Positions 1 to 9,202 of a DNA stretch of 64,000 nt are shown here, piece after piece (the stretch's first letter is position 1; each line of letters opens with the position of its first letter). The position numbers and the translations under genes were made by a program. The stretch is from OLB7 sp966250335 (lineage in GTDB: Bacteria; Bacteroidota; Ignavibacteria; OLB7), in contig CBINGZ010000002.1 of assembly GCA_966250335.1 (NCBI GenBank), positions 162,376 to 226,375 on the forward strand, read 5' to 3'. The notes beneath the pieces are model-generated. The model saw nothing but the letters and a program-made list of their open reading frames with translations. It was not told the DNA's origin and did no database searches.

Positions 1-323
1 GGGGAACCGAGCGCCACGACCCGCCCCGGCTCCATGCCGAGAAAGGTGACGGGAGAAAGAGAGAACGATCCGGGGCCCGAGGCCTGGCGACGACCGACGG
101 CGGCGATCGCTCCCTGCCCGGCGGCGACCTCGGCCGCCTGTTCCGCGTCGGCACAGGGGATGATCGCTCCTCCGTGCGCCGTCGCCGTGGCGACTGCGGT
201 GGAGAAGCTGAGGAGGTCGACGACGACGGTGATTCCTCCGGCGTCGGCTGCATCGCGGGCGCCGCGCCGTCCCCAGACGAGGCGGCAGCGGAAACCGGAC
301 TGATCGAACGGGTCGGTATGCAT
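1..323 (-). CDS. ComB-like 2-phosphosulfolactate phosphatase family protein (N-terminal part, cut by window edge)
   Basis: The first 107 codons are visible; the rest lies left of position 1. The frame opens with ATG at 323, preceded by AAGGA about 7 nt upstream. The N-terminus carries the family pattern WGRRGARDAAD (residues 17-27), then TVVVDLLSFSTAV (32-44), and later SLSPVTFLGMEPG (88-100). These match the 2-phosphosulfolactate phosphatase (ComB) family, Mg-dependent phosphatases known from coenzyme M synthesis in archaea. Bacterial homologues are common and their substrate is often unknown, so the true substrate here is an open inference. It is the last visible gene of a minus-strand run, but it is separated from the thioredoxin gene by a strong hairpin and probably has its own transcription. 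Confidence 0.72.
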   Translation of the reverse strand, partial: MHTDPFDQSGFRCRLVWGRRGARDAADAGGITVVVDLLSFSTAVATATAHGGAIIPCADAEQAAEVAAGQGAIAAVGRRQASGPGSFSLSPVTFLGMEPGRVVALGS

Positions 324-341
324 CGGATGGTCCTTATAACG

Positions 342-373
342 AAGCGGGCCGGACGATGAGGTCCGGCCCGCTT
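342..373 (-). terminator. Perfect 13-bp hairpin after the thioredoxin gene
   Basis: Arms 342-354 and 361-373 are perfectly complementary (AAGCGGGCCGGAC) with a 6-nt loop. It sits 20 nt past the thioredoxin stop codon and just before the ribosome binding site of the ComB-like gene. There is no real T-run after the stem on the minus strand, so termination strength is uncertain; it could also act as an attenuator for the next gene. Confidence 0.6.
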
Positions 374-392
374 AACATACGCCGTTCGGCGA

Positions 393-896
393 TTACTGCT
401 TCTTGTAGTTTTCCCACTCGGTCGTCTTGTAGTGTCCCTCTCCCAGGAACGTAAGGAGCTTCAGGAAGTCCTCGGGCCCGAAATATCCGGCGACCACGGT
501 CAGCACCTCCCCCTCCTCCGTGAAGAAGGCGGTGGCGGGATAGCCGCTGATGCCGAGACTGCGGGAGAACTCGCGGTAGCTCATCTCCTTCCCCTTGAAG
601 GTGATCTTCCCTTCCTTGTCCGGGTTCATCTTGCCGGCGACGAACTTGGAGGCCATATACTCCCTGACCGCGGGATCGCTGTAGGTGGCCTTGTCCATCC
701 TCTTGCACCATCCGCACCAGTCGGTATAGACATCCAGCAGGACCATTTTCTTCATGCTGGCTCCTTCGGCCATCGCCTCGCCGATCGTCTTCCAGGCGAT
801 CTCATCCTTCGCCTCCTGCTCTCCGGCGGTAACCGTGACGGCCAGCAGAAGAGCGCCCAGAGCCCCGACCCCGACCACGCCCGTAATCGTTTTCAT
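393..896 (-). CDS. Exported thioredoxin-fold protein (CGWC)
   Basis: 167 aa. Residues 1-25 look like a Sec signal peptide (MKTITG, then a GALGALLLAVTVTA core). The thioredoxin-type active site WCGWCK is at 60-65 and the expected cis-proline (GYPAT) at 119-120. The spacing and the VLLDVYTDWCGWC context resemble the thioredoxin_7/DUF255-like periplasmic disulfide proteins common in Bacteroidota. It probably acts as a periplasmic disulfide reductase or isomerase, but its partner is unknown. It lies 58 bp downstream of the 955-2229 gene on the same strand, so the two may be co-transcribed. A 13-bp hairpin follows the stop codon. Confidence 0.88.
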   Translation of the reverse strand: MKTITGVVGVGALGALLLAVTVTAGEQEAKDEIAWKTIGEAMAEGASMKKMVLLDVYTDWCGWCKRMDKATYSDPAVREYMASKFVAGKMNPDKEGKITFKGKEMSYREFSRSLGISGYPATAFFTEEGEVLTVVAGYFGPEDFLKLLTFLGEGHYKTTEWENYKKQ

Positions 897-954
897 GTGA
901 GTGAAAGATTGTATGTAGGAATATCGCTTAGCATCTGTTTCCGATTCCCTCCCC

Positions 955-2229
955 TTACGTTTTCTGTTTCTTCTTCTTGGCGGAGGGGAAGAGAATATTG
1001 TTGAGAATCAACCGGTAGCCGGGCGAATTCTTATGCAGCGACAGATCGGTGGGAGGATCGTTCACGGCGTGCTGGTAATCCTCCGGATCGTGGCCGCCGT
1101 AGAACGTGAACGTTCCGCGCCCCAGGTTGCCGGTAATATATTTCACTTCGTCGGTTCCGTCGCGCTCCCCGAGGACGGTGACCTCCTTCCTGATGAACTT
1201 CTTATGGAAGGCCGTCGTCTGCCCCAGGAATCCGGGGACCACCGCCGTGTGGCACTGCGTGAGCATGCTCGGGACCGGATCGTACTTCGCCGAGAAATCG
1301 AACAGGGTGAAGTAGTCGGTCTCGGCGGTCGACGTCAGCCCGGACTGGACGTCGATATCGGAATACTCGTAGATGTAGGGATTCATCTCGAGCGTGAAAT
1401 TCTCGAACGCGATCGTCTGGCTGAAATCGAGCCCCTCCTGGGCGTTCATCGCCGGGGGGTCGCCGTCGAACATGACGTCGCAGATATCGGTGTTGCGCGC
1501 GGCCAGAGCGATATCGTAAGTGTCGGTGGCGGAGCACATGGCGAAGAGGAAGCCTCCCTTTCCGACATATTTCTTCAGTTCCTCGGCCACCGCCAGCTTC
1601 AGTTCCGACACCTTCTTGAAACCGAGTTCCATCGCAGTGCGTTCCAGCATCGCCACCTGCTGGATATACCAGGGAGCGTTGGCGAAACTGGCGTAGAATT
1701 TACCGTACTGACCGGTAAAATCCTCGTGGTGCAGATGAATCCAGTCGTACTTCGATAGTTTTCCCTCCAGCACCTCCTTGTCCCATACCTTCTCGTACGG
1801 GATCTCGGCGTACTGCATCACCATCGTCACCGCATCGTCCCACGGCTGGAAGGTGGGGGGAACGTAGACGGCGATCTTCGGAGCCTGCTCCAGCCGCACC
1901 ACATCCATGTTGTTCCCCTCCGCCTGCACGTCGCTGTAGATGGCGGCCGCCTGGGCGCCGCTGATCGGCTCCATGTCGACGCCCCGGATACGGCATTCGG
2001 CGGCCGTGTTCTCGGCGTAGTCGAGCATGAACGAGCCGCCGCGATAGTTCAGCAGCCAGTCGACATGAAGGTTCTTGGTGAGCGCCCAGTAGGCGATCCC
2101 GTATGCCTTCAGATGGTCCGACTGGTTGCGGTCCATCGGTATCAGAATCTTCGACTGCGCCAGGGCCGGAACGGCGCCGACGGCCAGGAGCATAAGAACG
2201 GCGAGGAGCCGGAGGAGTGTGCGATTCAT
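955..2229 (-). CDS. Exported protein of the family commonly annotated 'asparagine synthetase B'
   Basis: About 424 aa. The longest frame starts at a GTG at 2235, but the ATG at 2229 gives a clean signal peptide (MNRTLLRLLAVLMLLAVGAV, cleavage after ALA). The mature start SKILIPMDRNQSDHLKAYG and the segments WLLNYRGGSF and DWIHLHHEDFTGQYG are hallmarks of a Bacteroidota/FCB family that databases often label asparagine synthetase B. I see no glutamine amidotransferase or synthetase active site, so that name is probably misleading. The pattern AMCSATDTYDIALAA near the middle suggests a class I amidotransferase-like or DUF4159-like fold, which is inference. The C-terminus is lysine-rich (AKKKKQKT). 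Function unknown; likely periplasmic. Confidence 0.8.
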   Translation of the reverse strand: MNRTLLRLLAVLMLLAVGAVPALAQSKILIPMDRNQSDHLKAYGIAYWALTKNLHVDWLLNYRGGSFMLDYAENTAAECRIRGVDMEPISGAQAAAIYSDVQAEGNNMDVVRLEQAPKIAVYVPPTFQPWDDAVTMVMQYAEIPYEKVWDKEVLEGKLSKYDWIHLHHEDFTGQYGKFYASFANAPWYIQQVAMLERTAMELGFKKVSELKLAVAEELKKYVGKGGFLFAMCSATDTYDIALAARNTDICDVMFDGDPPAMNAQEGLDFSQTIAFENFTLEMNPYIYEYSDIDVQSGLTSTAETDYFTLFDFSAKYDPVPSMLTQCHTAVVPGFLGQTTAFHKKFIRKEVTVLGERDGTDEVKYITGNLGRGTFTFYGGHDPEDYQHAVNDPPTDLSLHKNSPGYRLILNNILFPSAKKKKQKT

Positions 2230-2395
2230 TCTCACTTCTCTTCAACATTACGAAGTACGAGGTCGGGGAGCACGATCACGATCGCGTACCATACGACCGA
2301 TCATCCCCGCCCTGAATTGCCGTACCCGCCGGGGACGACATACCTACACAACTTCGGCGACCCGTTCAACGGGAAAATCTCTCCACTCCTTCAGC

Positions 2396-3781
2396 TCAGT
2401 CGTCCGCCGTCGTCAGTTCGACCGGCAGAAACTCGATCGTCGTCGCTCCCGCCACCGCCAGCAGATGCTCCACATGATCGATCACCTTCGGGCTGAAGCG
2501 GAGGGTCATGTAGAGATATTCGTTGCCGAACTTCTTCTCGATCACATCCGCGTAGTCGTGGATCTTCGCAAGCTGATAGTAGTTGCCGATCGGCACCTGG
2601 ATCGACCGCTCGGTGAGGGTCGTCTCGATCGCCTCGGTCAGCTTCTCGCGCAGCCCGGAGATGTTCAGTCCCCGCTCGGCCGAGACGACGATCGAATCGG
2701 GATAGCGCTCGCGCAGGTCGGAGATGATCTCCGCCCCCGGTTGCAGCAGGTCCGCCTTGTTGAAGACCATGATCGTCGGCATGCCGGCCGCGTCGATCGC
2801 CGTGAGGGTCTCCTGCACCACGGAGATCTGCTCGAAGATCGAGGGGGAGGAGACATCGACCACATGCAGCAGCAGATCCGCCTCCTTCAGCTCGGCGAGC
2901 GTGGAACGGAAACTGGCGATCAGGTTCGAGGGGAGCTTCCTGATGAACCCGACGGTGTCGGAGAGAAGCGCCTTCCGTCCCTGTTCCAGCTCGATCAGCC
3001 TGACCGTGGTGTCGAGCGTGGCGAAGAGCCTGTCCTCGGCGTGGACGTCGGCCCCGGAGAGCTCCCGCATCAGCGTCGATTTTCCGGCGTTGGTGTAGCC
3101 GACCAGGGCGATCCTGAAGAGTTCGGCGCGCCCCTTCCGCTGCGTCTCCCGCTGCGTCTCGATCTTCTCCAGCTTTTCGCGGAGATGGGCGATGCGCGTG
3201 CGGATCATGCGGCGGTCGGTTTCGATCTGCGTTTCACCCGGCCCCTTGGTGCCGATCCCGCCGAACTGCTTCGACAGGTGGGTCCATTGACGGGTCAGGC
3301 GGGTCATCATGTACTGGAGCTGGGCCAGCTCCACCTGGGTGCGGGATTCGCTGGAACGGGCATGTTTGGCGAAGATGTCCAGAATCAGACCGCTTCGGTC
3401 GACGATCTTCCGCTCGATCATCCGTTCCAGATTTCGGGCCTGCATGGGGGAGAGATCGGCGTCGAAGACCACCAGATTGATATCCTCCTCCTCCACGAGC
3501 GCCTTCAGTTCCTCCACCTTCCCCTTGCCGATGTAATACGCGCCATCCTGCCGTGGAAGCCCCTGAATCATCTTCAGGACCGTCTCGGCGCCGGCCGTAT
3601 CTACCAGCATTTCGAGTTCGTGGAGGTGTTCAAGAGCTTCCTCCCGACTGATCGGGTAGGTCGCCAGCCCCACCAGCACCGCGCGCTCTCGCCCGTAGTG
3701 GGCGACCGTGTGAATCTTCTGTTCTGTCAAGTCTATGAATGTCCCGTTGAGAATATGTGCGCCCGTAGGACGCTTCGACAT
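2396..3781 (-). CDS. hflX: Ribosome-associated GTPase HflX
   Basis: 461 aa, a usual length for HflX. An N-terminal HflX domain contains YYIGKGKVEEL (82-92) and the linker GGIGTKGPGETQIETDRR (174-191), which is diagnostic for the family. The GTPase domain has G1 GYTNAGKS (228-235), G3 DTVG (275-278) and G4 NKAD (341-344). HflX binds the ribosomal exit and peptidyl-transferase region and splits stalled 70S ribosomes during stress, using GTP. The protein ends with a normal C-terminal domain (IEFLPVELTTADD). It appears complete. It stands alone, with about 165 bp before the next minus-strand gene. Confidence 0.97.
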   Translation of the reverse strand: MSKRPTGAHILNGTFIDLTEQKIHTVAHYGRERAVLVGLATYPISREEALEHLHELEMLVDTAGAETVLKMIQGLPRQDGAYYIGKGKVEELKALVEEEDINLVVFDADLSPMQARNLERMIERKIVDRSGLILDIFAKHARSSESRTQVELAQLQYMMTRLTRQWTHLSKQFGGIGTKGPGETQIETDRRMIRTRIAHLREKLEKIETQRETQRKGRAELFRIALVGYTNAGKSTLMRELSGADVHAEDRLFATLDTTVRLIELEQGRKALLSDTVGFIRKLPSNLIASFRSTLAELKEADLLLHVVDVSSPSIFEQISVVQETLTAIDAAGMPTIMVFNKADLLQPGAEIISDLRERYPDSIVVSAERGLNISGLREKLTEAIETTLTERSIQVPIGNYYQLAKIHDYADVIEKKFGNEYLYMTLRFSPKVIDHVEHLLAVAGATTIEFLPVELTTADD

Positions 3782-4008
3782 CGAATACTAACAACCGGAG
3801 CCGGAATATGTTACCGGACCCGGCGACGTTTCGCACAGATGGGAGACGATTCCGATACGCGGTTAGTGGGGTGAATGTCGGCCGATACGGGGATGATGTG
3901 GGGAAGAATCCGATTTGCTGCACAACGAACGAACCAACCAACCCGAAAATCGATACGAGGGGGAGAGAATCAGGAGGGGAAGGAGGAATGAAACGGCGCC
4001 CCCCGACT

Positions 4009-4033
4009 GCGGCCCCCTCACAACAGGGGCCGC
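4009..4033 (-). terminator. GC hairpin downstream of the 4047-6191 gene; weak terminator candidate
   Basis: Arms GCGGCCCC at 4009-4016 and GGGGCCGC at 4026-4033, with a 9-nt loop, lie 14 nt past the stop codon. No T-run follows on the minus strand. The rest of the 3782-4046 interval shows no gene and no other structure I can support. Confidence 0.35.
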
Positions 4034-4046
4034 TTGAGAACGAGGA

Positions 4047-6191
4047 TCACGGCTCGGCGTTCAGGGTGATCGTTCCGGCGCCGATCACTTTCACCAGGTA
4101 GCCGCGGCCGGGCATCAGGGTCGTCGCGCCGGTTCCGTTGATATCCTGGAACCCCGAGTCGAGCGTGACGCCGGAGAGGGTCACTCCGGAGACGGCGGCG
4201 GGAAGGCTCGCCGCGCCGATCTGGTTCCACCCGTCGACGACCGGGATGGTGAGGGGAAGGTTGATGAAATCCCCACGGTGGGTCACGATCGTCTCGGCGG
4301 GGAAATCGACCTTGTAGCCGACCCCGGCGTCGATCGAATCGACCGGAACGTATCCGACGCCGTCGTACGCCAGCACCTCGGCCGGACTTCCGCCGAAGAA
4401 CTCGATCCCCCGCCGCTCGAACGGATCGGCGGCCGGGGAGACGCGCCCCTCCCCCTGCGGATGGAGTATATCGTAATCGAACCCCTCGGCGAGATGGATG
4501 AAATCGCCGTCGTTATATCGCAATGAACTTCCTTCCGTGATATGCATCCGGGGAGCAAGGACCGGACCGGTCAGACGACGGATCGACGTCGTGCTCCCGT
4601 CGCCGATCATCAGACCGACGCTGTCGATCAGATTCGCCCCGATGTTGAGGGAGTCGTCGGGCCCCAGCAGCACGATCTCGCCGCCGCCGCGGACCAGCCT
4701 GTGCGCGGTGAACTTGCCGGTGACGGTGAAAGCCGCCGTATCCTCAAGGGTGATCTCCCCACGCAGGTCGGCGACCCCCTCCATCAGCATCTCGTCGACG
4801 ATCGTGATCCTGCCGAACGGCTCCTGGCGGAGCGTCCCGATCATCCTGACCGAGCCGTCGAGAACGCGCGGTACCGAGATCCGCACCTCCTTCCCGACCC
4901 TGCCGAACGTGCCGCTGATCGTCCGATGCCAGAACCCGTCGAACAGCACCCCCCCGTCGATGATCCCGGAGGCGTTCCCCCCCACGCGGACCGTCCCGTT
5001 GGAGACCACGCGACAGTTGCGCGCGCGGTCGCTGATATATCGATGCCGGATACGAAATCCGTCGGACGCCATATTGACGACCACGTTCGCGTCGGCGGCC
5101 GTCATCGTCCCTACGATCAGCTCCGAGACCTCGGTGTCGCCGTGGATCGAGAGGCTCCCGCCGGTGTCGCCGAAGAAACGGAGGCGGTTCGAGCCTCCCC
5201 AGGCTCCGTCGCTGTTGTCCAGGACCAGATCGTGGCCCAGCATTCTTATCGTGGTGAACTCTATCCACCCTTTGTTGGTGATGTCGCCGTGGACCTCCCA
5301 GATATGGTCGCTCTCCGCCCCGTTCAGCACCCCTTCCACCGTCAGCGATCCCTCGATGATGTTCCTGCCGCTGAACCCGATACCGACGGCGGTGACGGTC
5401 GTGCCGGACTCGGTGAAGACATCCCCCTTCAACGTGGAGAACCCGACCCGGCGCGACGCGGCGAACGTGACGCTCCCGGAGGGATCGCCCAGAACCCCAT
5501 GCACCGTCGGCGGCCTGATCGAACCCGACCCGGCGGAACCGACCGACCCGATACGTATCGTGCCGCGAACCGATCCTTCGATGTTTCCGTTCAGCCGCAC
5601 CGTCCCCCCCGTCGAGACGATCCCGTCGTCTCCGTAATCGGAGAGAGAGGCGTAGGAGCCGTTGACGGTGAGATCGTTCATCCCGGTCAGCAGGGTGCAG
5701 TCACGCCCCAGCAGGAGCGAGGCCATCGTGACCGCGTTGAAGAGATGGGCGGAACTCCCCGCGGGGGGATTGACGAAGACGTTGCCGAACTCGCCGTATC
5801 CGCCGATCGAACTCCCCGAGCCGGTCAGCTCCAGCCGTCCCGCTCCGTGGATCGTCCCGGCGCTGAAGGCATCCCCGCGCACCCGCAGCGACGCGCCGCC
5901 GATCGCGATCGTCCCCTCGTTATAAAGATCGGCAACCGACGGCGTCTGTCGCGGAGCGATACTCACTCTTCCCCCCGGCGTCACCGAAAGCCTGCCGAAG
6001 AGGCCGGCGGGCATCCCCTCCACCTGCGACGCTATCACGATGCTGTCACCGGGGCCCGGCGGTCCGGCCGGGCTCCAGATTACATCGTTCCAGGCGCCGT
6101 TCGATCCACTGACCTTGACGACGGCGAACGCCCCCTGGCCCGCCAGAAGCAGGATTGCGGCTATCAGGATCGGCTGAACTGGTCTCATCAT
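4047..6191 (-). CDS. Large secreted beta-helix-like surface protein
   Basis: 714 aa with a signal peptide (ILIAAILLLAGQGAFA). The body is rich in Gly, Ser, Thr and Val with recurring 'GT(I/V)..GG..L...G' turns, typical of right-handed beta-helix or G8-like extracellular proteins. The start, WNDVIWSPAGPPGPGDSIVI, resembles G8 domains. Near the C-terminus (about 601-714) there are two segments with the patterns DGVGYVPVDS...GVGYKV and GWNQIGA...MPGRGYLVK. These resemble the repeated C-terminal module of the 12832-14682 protein. There is no recognisable type A sorting domain. It begins 36 bp after the TonB receptor gene and is probably in the same operon. Function unknown; perhaps surface-exposed binding or adhesion. 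Confidence 0.72.
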   Translation of the reverse strand: MMRPVQPILIAAILLLAGQGAFAVVKVSGSNGAWNDVIWSPAGPPGPGDSIVIASQVEGMPAGLFGRLSVTPGGRVSIAPRQTPSVADLYNEGTIAIGGASLRVRGDAFSAGTIHGAGRLELTGSGSSIGGYGEFGNVFVNPPAGSSAHLFNAVTMASLLLGRDCTLLTGMNDLTVNGSYASLSDYGDDGIVSTGGTVRLNGNIEGSVRGTIRIGSVGSAGSGSIRPPTVHGVLGDPSGSVTFAASRRVGFSTLKGDVFTESGTTVTAVGIGFSGRNIIEGSLTVEGVLNGAESDHIWEVHGDITNKGWIEFTTIRMLGHDLVLDNSDGAWGGSNRLRFFGDTGGSLSIHGDTEVSELIVGTMTAADANVVVNMASDGFRIRHRYISDRARNCRVVSNGTVRVGGNASGIIDGGVLFDGFWHRTISGTFGRVGKEVRISVPRVLDGSVRMIGTLRQEPFGRITIVDEMLMEGVADLRGEITLEDTAAFTVTGKFTAHRLVRGGGEIVLLGPDDSLNIGANLIDSVGLMIGDGSTTSIRRLTGPVLAPRMHITEGSSLRYNDGDFIHLAEGFDYDILHPQGEGRVSPAADPFERRGIEFFGGSPAEVLAYDGVGYVPVDSIDAGVGYKVDFPAETIVTHRGDFINLPLTIPVVDGWNQIGAASLPAAVSGVTLSGVTLDSGFQDINGTGATTLMPGRGYLVKVIGAGTITLNAEP

Positions 6192-6227
6192 GCGGATCTG
6201 CTGTTGAACTCCCCCGGCCCGGCAGGA

Positions 6228-9014
6228 TCAGAACCTGACCGAGAAGGAGAGCGATGCGTTCGTCTGCTTCACATCCACGCGCGCCTTGACGTCTCCCTGG
6301 GTCAGGATAATATCCTGCGAGAGGATATCACGCACCGCGAGCTTTACCTCGTAGCGCTCGTAGAACGCCTGGGTCACGCTCAGGTCGAGCATGTCGCGGG
6401 GCTCCTCGATGAAGTCCGGAACCTCGTTGGTGCCGATCTCGGCGTAGCGCGGTCCCATCCGGTTGTAGAGGAGCGAGACCGCCGTCCCCGACTCCGGGTC
6501 GTCGTAGTAGATGCCGCCGTTGATCACATAGTTCGCCTGTCCCTGCAGACGGCGGCCCGACTCGGCCGGGGTCAGCTCGGTCTCCGAGATATCGACCTTC
6601 GAGTCGAGCCAGGTGTAGTTGATCCCGAACGAGAGGGGGAGGAGCGATTCGTCGATGAACCCGAACGACTTCCGGGCCTCCACCTCCAGACCGACCGTCT
6701 CCGCCTTGTCGGCGTTGATCCAGGTACGCTCCGGAACGTTGCCGCGCAGCGCCACCGCCTCGATCGCATCACGCATATCCTTGTAGAAGAGGCTGAGCGC
6801 CAGCAGCTCTCCCGGATCGGGGAAGAGCTCGAACCGCAGATCGTAGTTCGATATGACGGCGCGGCGGATGTCCGGGTTGCCGTAGATGAGCTGGTCGGTC
6901 GTGAACTCGTAGAAGGTGAACGCGGCGTACTCGCGGATCTCCGGGCGGAGCAGGGTCTTGGTGAACGCCGCGCGGATATTGGCCGACGGGTTCATCTGGT
7001 AGACGAAGTTGATCGACGGCAGATAGTCGGTGGTCTGATAGTCGACCGTCATCGGCTGGTTGAAATTCCTGTTCACCGTGTTGACCACCGTCCGCGAATC
7101 CTCGACCCGGACGCCGGTGATCAGGCGGAACTTCTCCTCGGAGACCGTGAAGGGAAGATCGACCATCAGGTACCCGGCATCCAGATGACCGTGCGCCGTG
7201 TACTTGTCGGTCGCCTCCGACATCTCGATCAGGACGAACCCATCCTTTCCGATATGTTCCGGGGCGAAGATCGTATCGATCTCGGCCGGGGAGAACTGCC
7301 AGTCGGGATTGTTCGCGATATATCCGAAATGCCGCACGCGGAAGTCGCGCCCCTTGTTCTCGAACGTGCCGCCGAGCTTGATCTTCGCGTCGCCGACCGG
7401 AATGGAGAGATCGGCGCCGAACCCGAAGAGCTCATCCTCCATATTGGAGTAGAACCGCCCGCCGTTATAGCTGCTGGGGGCGCCGGTGCCGATCGCGGCA
7501 ACGAACGGCCCCGTGGTGTCGAGACCGTCGCGGACGTAGGAGATGCGGCGGAAGTCCGGCTCCTTTCTATCGCTCAGCGATCCGTAGCCGCGCCATTCCA
7601 GGCGGATGTCGGCGAGATCGGGGAACTGGTGGCGTCCGTTGACCTGGCCGGAGTAGAGACCGCGCTCCTGGTAGTAGATACCGTACTTCCGCTTCTGCTG
7701 GCCGCCGTCGTCCCCTTCCATGTAGGTGAACTTGTTCTGCCCGGTGCGGCTGTACATGTTGTTGACGCTGATCTGGTGAAGATCGGAGAACTTGTAGGCG
7801 GCGTTGAAGATCCCCCCCAGCAGCGTGGAGTAGGAGCTCTCCGATCCGGAGAAGTCGTAGCGCCCCTCGTCCGTGCGGATCATCGGCGTATGGGTGAAAC
7901 CGCTCCTGTAGGAGAGCGCGACGATCGTACCGAGATCGTTGTCCGCCACGTTGAATCTATCGCCGTACGAGAGAAGGAAGTTGGAGTTGAGCGGAGCGTT
8001 CCGTGTGTTCAGCCCCCACGTGTTGGAGAACGCCTTGGACATCTGCGCGATCGAGTCGATCGTGAAGGTCCCCTTGCGCAGGAGCGTGTCCGGGATGGAG
8101 GCGGGAAGCTGGCGGGCGCCGTCGTCGATCCCCAGATAATCGGTGCCGCCGAACGGCCCCATGCGGAGAGACTCGAACGTCGTTCCATCGGCATACGATC
8201 CTCCGATCGTCAGCTTGATCGTCTGCTGATCGGGAAAATCGCTCGTGTTGAGACGTACCATGCCGCCGCTGAAGTCCCCCGGCAGGTCGGGGGTGAAGGT
8301 CTTGGTGACCACCATGTTCTCCAGCAGATTGGCCGGGAAGAGATCGAAGGAGAACGCCTTCTTGTCCGGCTCCGTGCTCACCATCGTCACGCCGTTGACC
8401 TGCGTGTTGTTGTAGCGTTCGGAGGTGCCGCGGACGGAGACGAACTTGCTGGAGGCGACGGAGATACCGGTGATCCGCCCCAGGGCGTCGCCGCTGGTGG
8501 CGTCGGGAGATTTCTTGATCTGGGTGATGGAGATACCGTCGCTGATCCCGGTCGCCTTCTTCCGCTCGTTCAGGATCGCCTCCTCGGTCCCCTTCCCGGC
8601 GGTTCCGGTGATCACCAGCTCCTTCCCCTTGATCGCCGCCGACTGCATCCCGACATCGAGCTTGTTCACGCCGGCGCCGACGACCACCTCGGTGATCTCG
8701 CTCGCGTTGTAGCCGACGTAGGTGACGCGCACCGTGTAGCGGCCGGCCGGGACGCGCCGGATCGTGTAGACGCCGTTGAGATCGGAGAAGCCGCCGAGCT
8801 TGGTGCCGACGATGCTCACGGTCGCGCGGACGATCGATTCGCCCGTCTCCTTGTCGGTGACCTTCCCTCGCAGCTCGCCGGTATCCTGGGCACGCAGGTC
8901 GGCGGGGAACGAGGCGGCGCAGAGGAGCGCCAGCAGCAGCGCCGCGGCCGATACGTACCGCCCGGTGCGGGCGTCGCGGCCGGCGGGGAAACGTCTGTTC
9001 ATGATGCGGTTCAT
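6228..9014 (-). CDS. TonB-dependent outer-membrane receptor with carboxypeptidase-like N-terminal domain
   Basis: 928 aa from the chosen ATG at 9014. The frame extends to 9128, but the upstream part has no signal peptide, whereas 9014 (or 9002) precedes the core AAALLLALLCAASFPADLRAQ. Order: signal peptide; CarboxypepD_reg-like domain (GELRGKVTDKETGESIVRA... YVGYNASEI); plug domain (SKFVSVRGTSERYNNTQVNG); then a long 22-strand-type barrel ending in an aromatic residue (SFSVRF), as expected for BAM-inserted proteins. Such receptors import siderophores, vitamin B12 or glycans using TonB/ExbBD energy. Nothing in the sequence fixes the substrate. No SusD-like partner follows; instead the next gene encodes a beta-helix protein. 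Confidence 0.93.
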   Translation of the reverse strand: MNRIMNRRFPAGRDARTGRYVSAAALLLALLCAASFPADLRAQDTGELRGKVTDKETGESIVRATVSIVGTKLGGFSDLNGVYTIRRVPAGRYTVRVTYVGYNASEITEVVVGAGVNKLDVGMQSAAIKGKELVITGTAGKGTEEAILNERKKATGISDGISITQIKKSPDATSGDALGRITGISVASSKFVSVRGTSERYNNTQVNGVTMVSTEPDKKAFSFDLFPANLLENMVVTKTFTPDLPGDFSGGMVRLNTSDFPDQQTIKLTIGGSYADGTTFESLRMGPFGGTDYLGIDDGARQLPASIPDTLLRKGTFTIDSIAQMSKAFSNTWGLNTRNAPLNSNFLLSYGDRFNVADNDLGTIVALSYRSGFTHTPMIRTDEGRYDFSGSESSYSTLLGGIFNAAYKFSDLHQISVNNMYSRTGQNKFTYMEGDDGGQQKRKYGIYYQERGLYSGQVNGRHQFPDLADIRLEWRGYGSLSDRKEPDFRRISYVRDGLDTTGPFVAAIGTGAPSSYNGGRFYSNMEDELFGFGADLSIPVGDAKIKLGGTFENKGRDFRVRHFGYIANNPDWQFSPAEIDTIFAPEHIGKDGFVLIEMSEATDKYTAHGHLDAGYLMVDLPFTVSEEKFRLITGVRVEDSRTVVNTVNRNFNQPMTVDYQTTDYLPSINFVYQMNPSANIRAAFTKTLLRPEIREYAAFTFYEFTTDQLIYGNPDIRRAVISNYDLRFELFPDPGELLALSLFYKDMRDAIEAVALRGNVPERTWINADKAETVGLEVEARKSFGFIDESLLPLSFGINYTWLDSKVDISETELTPAESGRRLQGQANYVINGGIYYDDPESGTAVSLLYNRMGPRYAEIGTNEVPDFIEEPRDMLDLSVTQAFYERYEVKLAVRDILSQDIILTQGDVKARVDVKQTNASLSFSVRF

Positions 9015-9202
9015 CCTGTTCTCGAAGGTGTCTCTCTGGACGGTTGTTCTGATTGGATTACGATATGATTCTGCATGATTTCTCCGGGCTCCGAACGCCG
9101 CCGGCATCCCAGGCGTCAGGCCGCGCATATCGAAGCCCGACGCCCGGCTGCTGACCGGCGAGACCCCGTCCCGGGGGGAGGGTATCTCGTGGTCCGTCCT
9201 TG

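Noticed and set aside
1..323. Frameshift in the ComB-like gene
   Set aside because: Re-reading bases 51-70 showed an uninterrupted frame; the apparent shift was a misreading of the GAGAAAGAGAG run.
4542..9068. A 1508-residue open frame on the plus strand
   Set aside because: It is antisense to the TonB receptor and beta-helix genes, has Arg/Asp/His-rich composition without domains, and is the usual by-product of high GC content.
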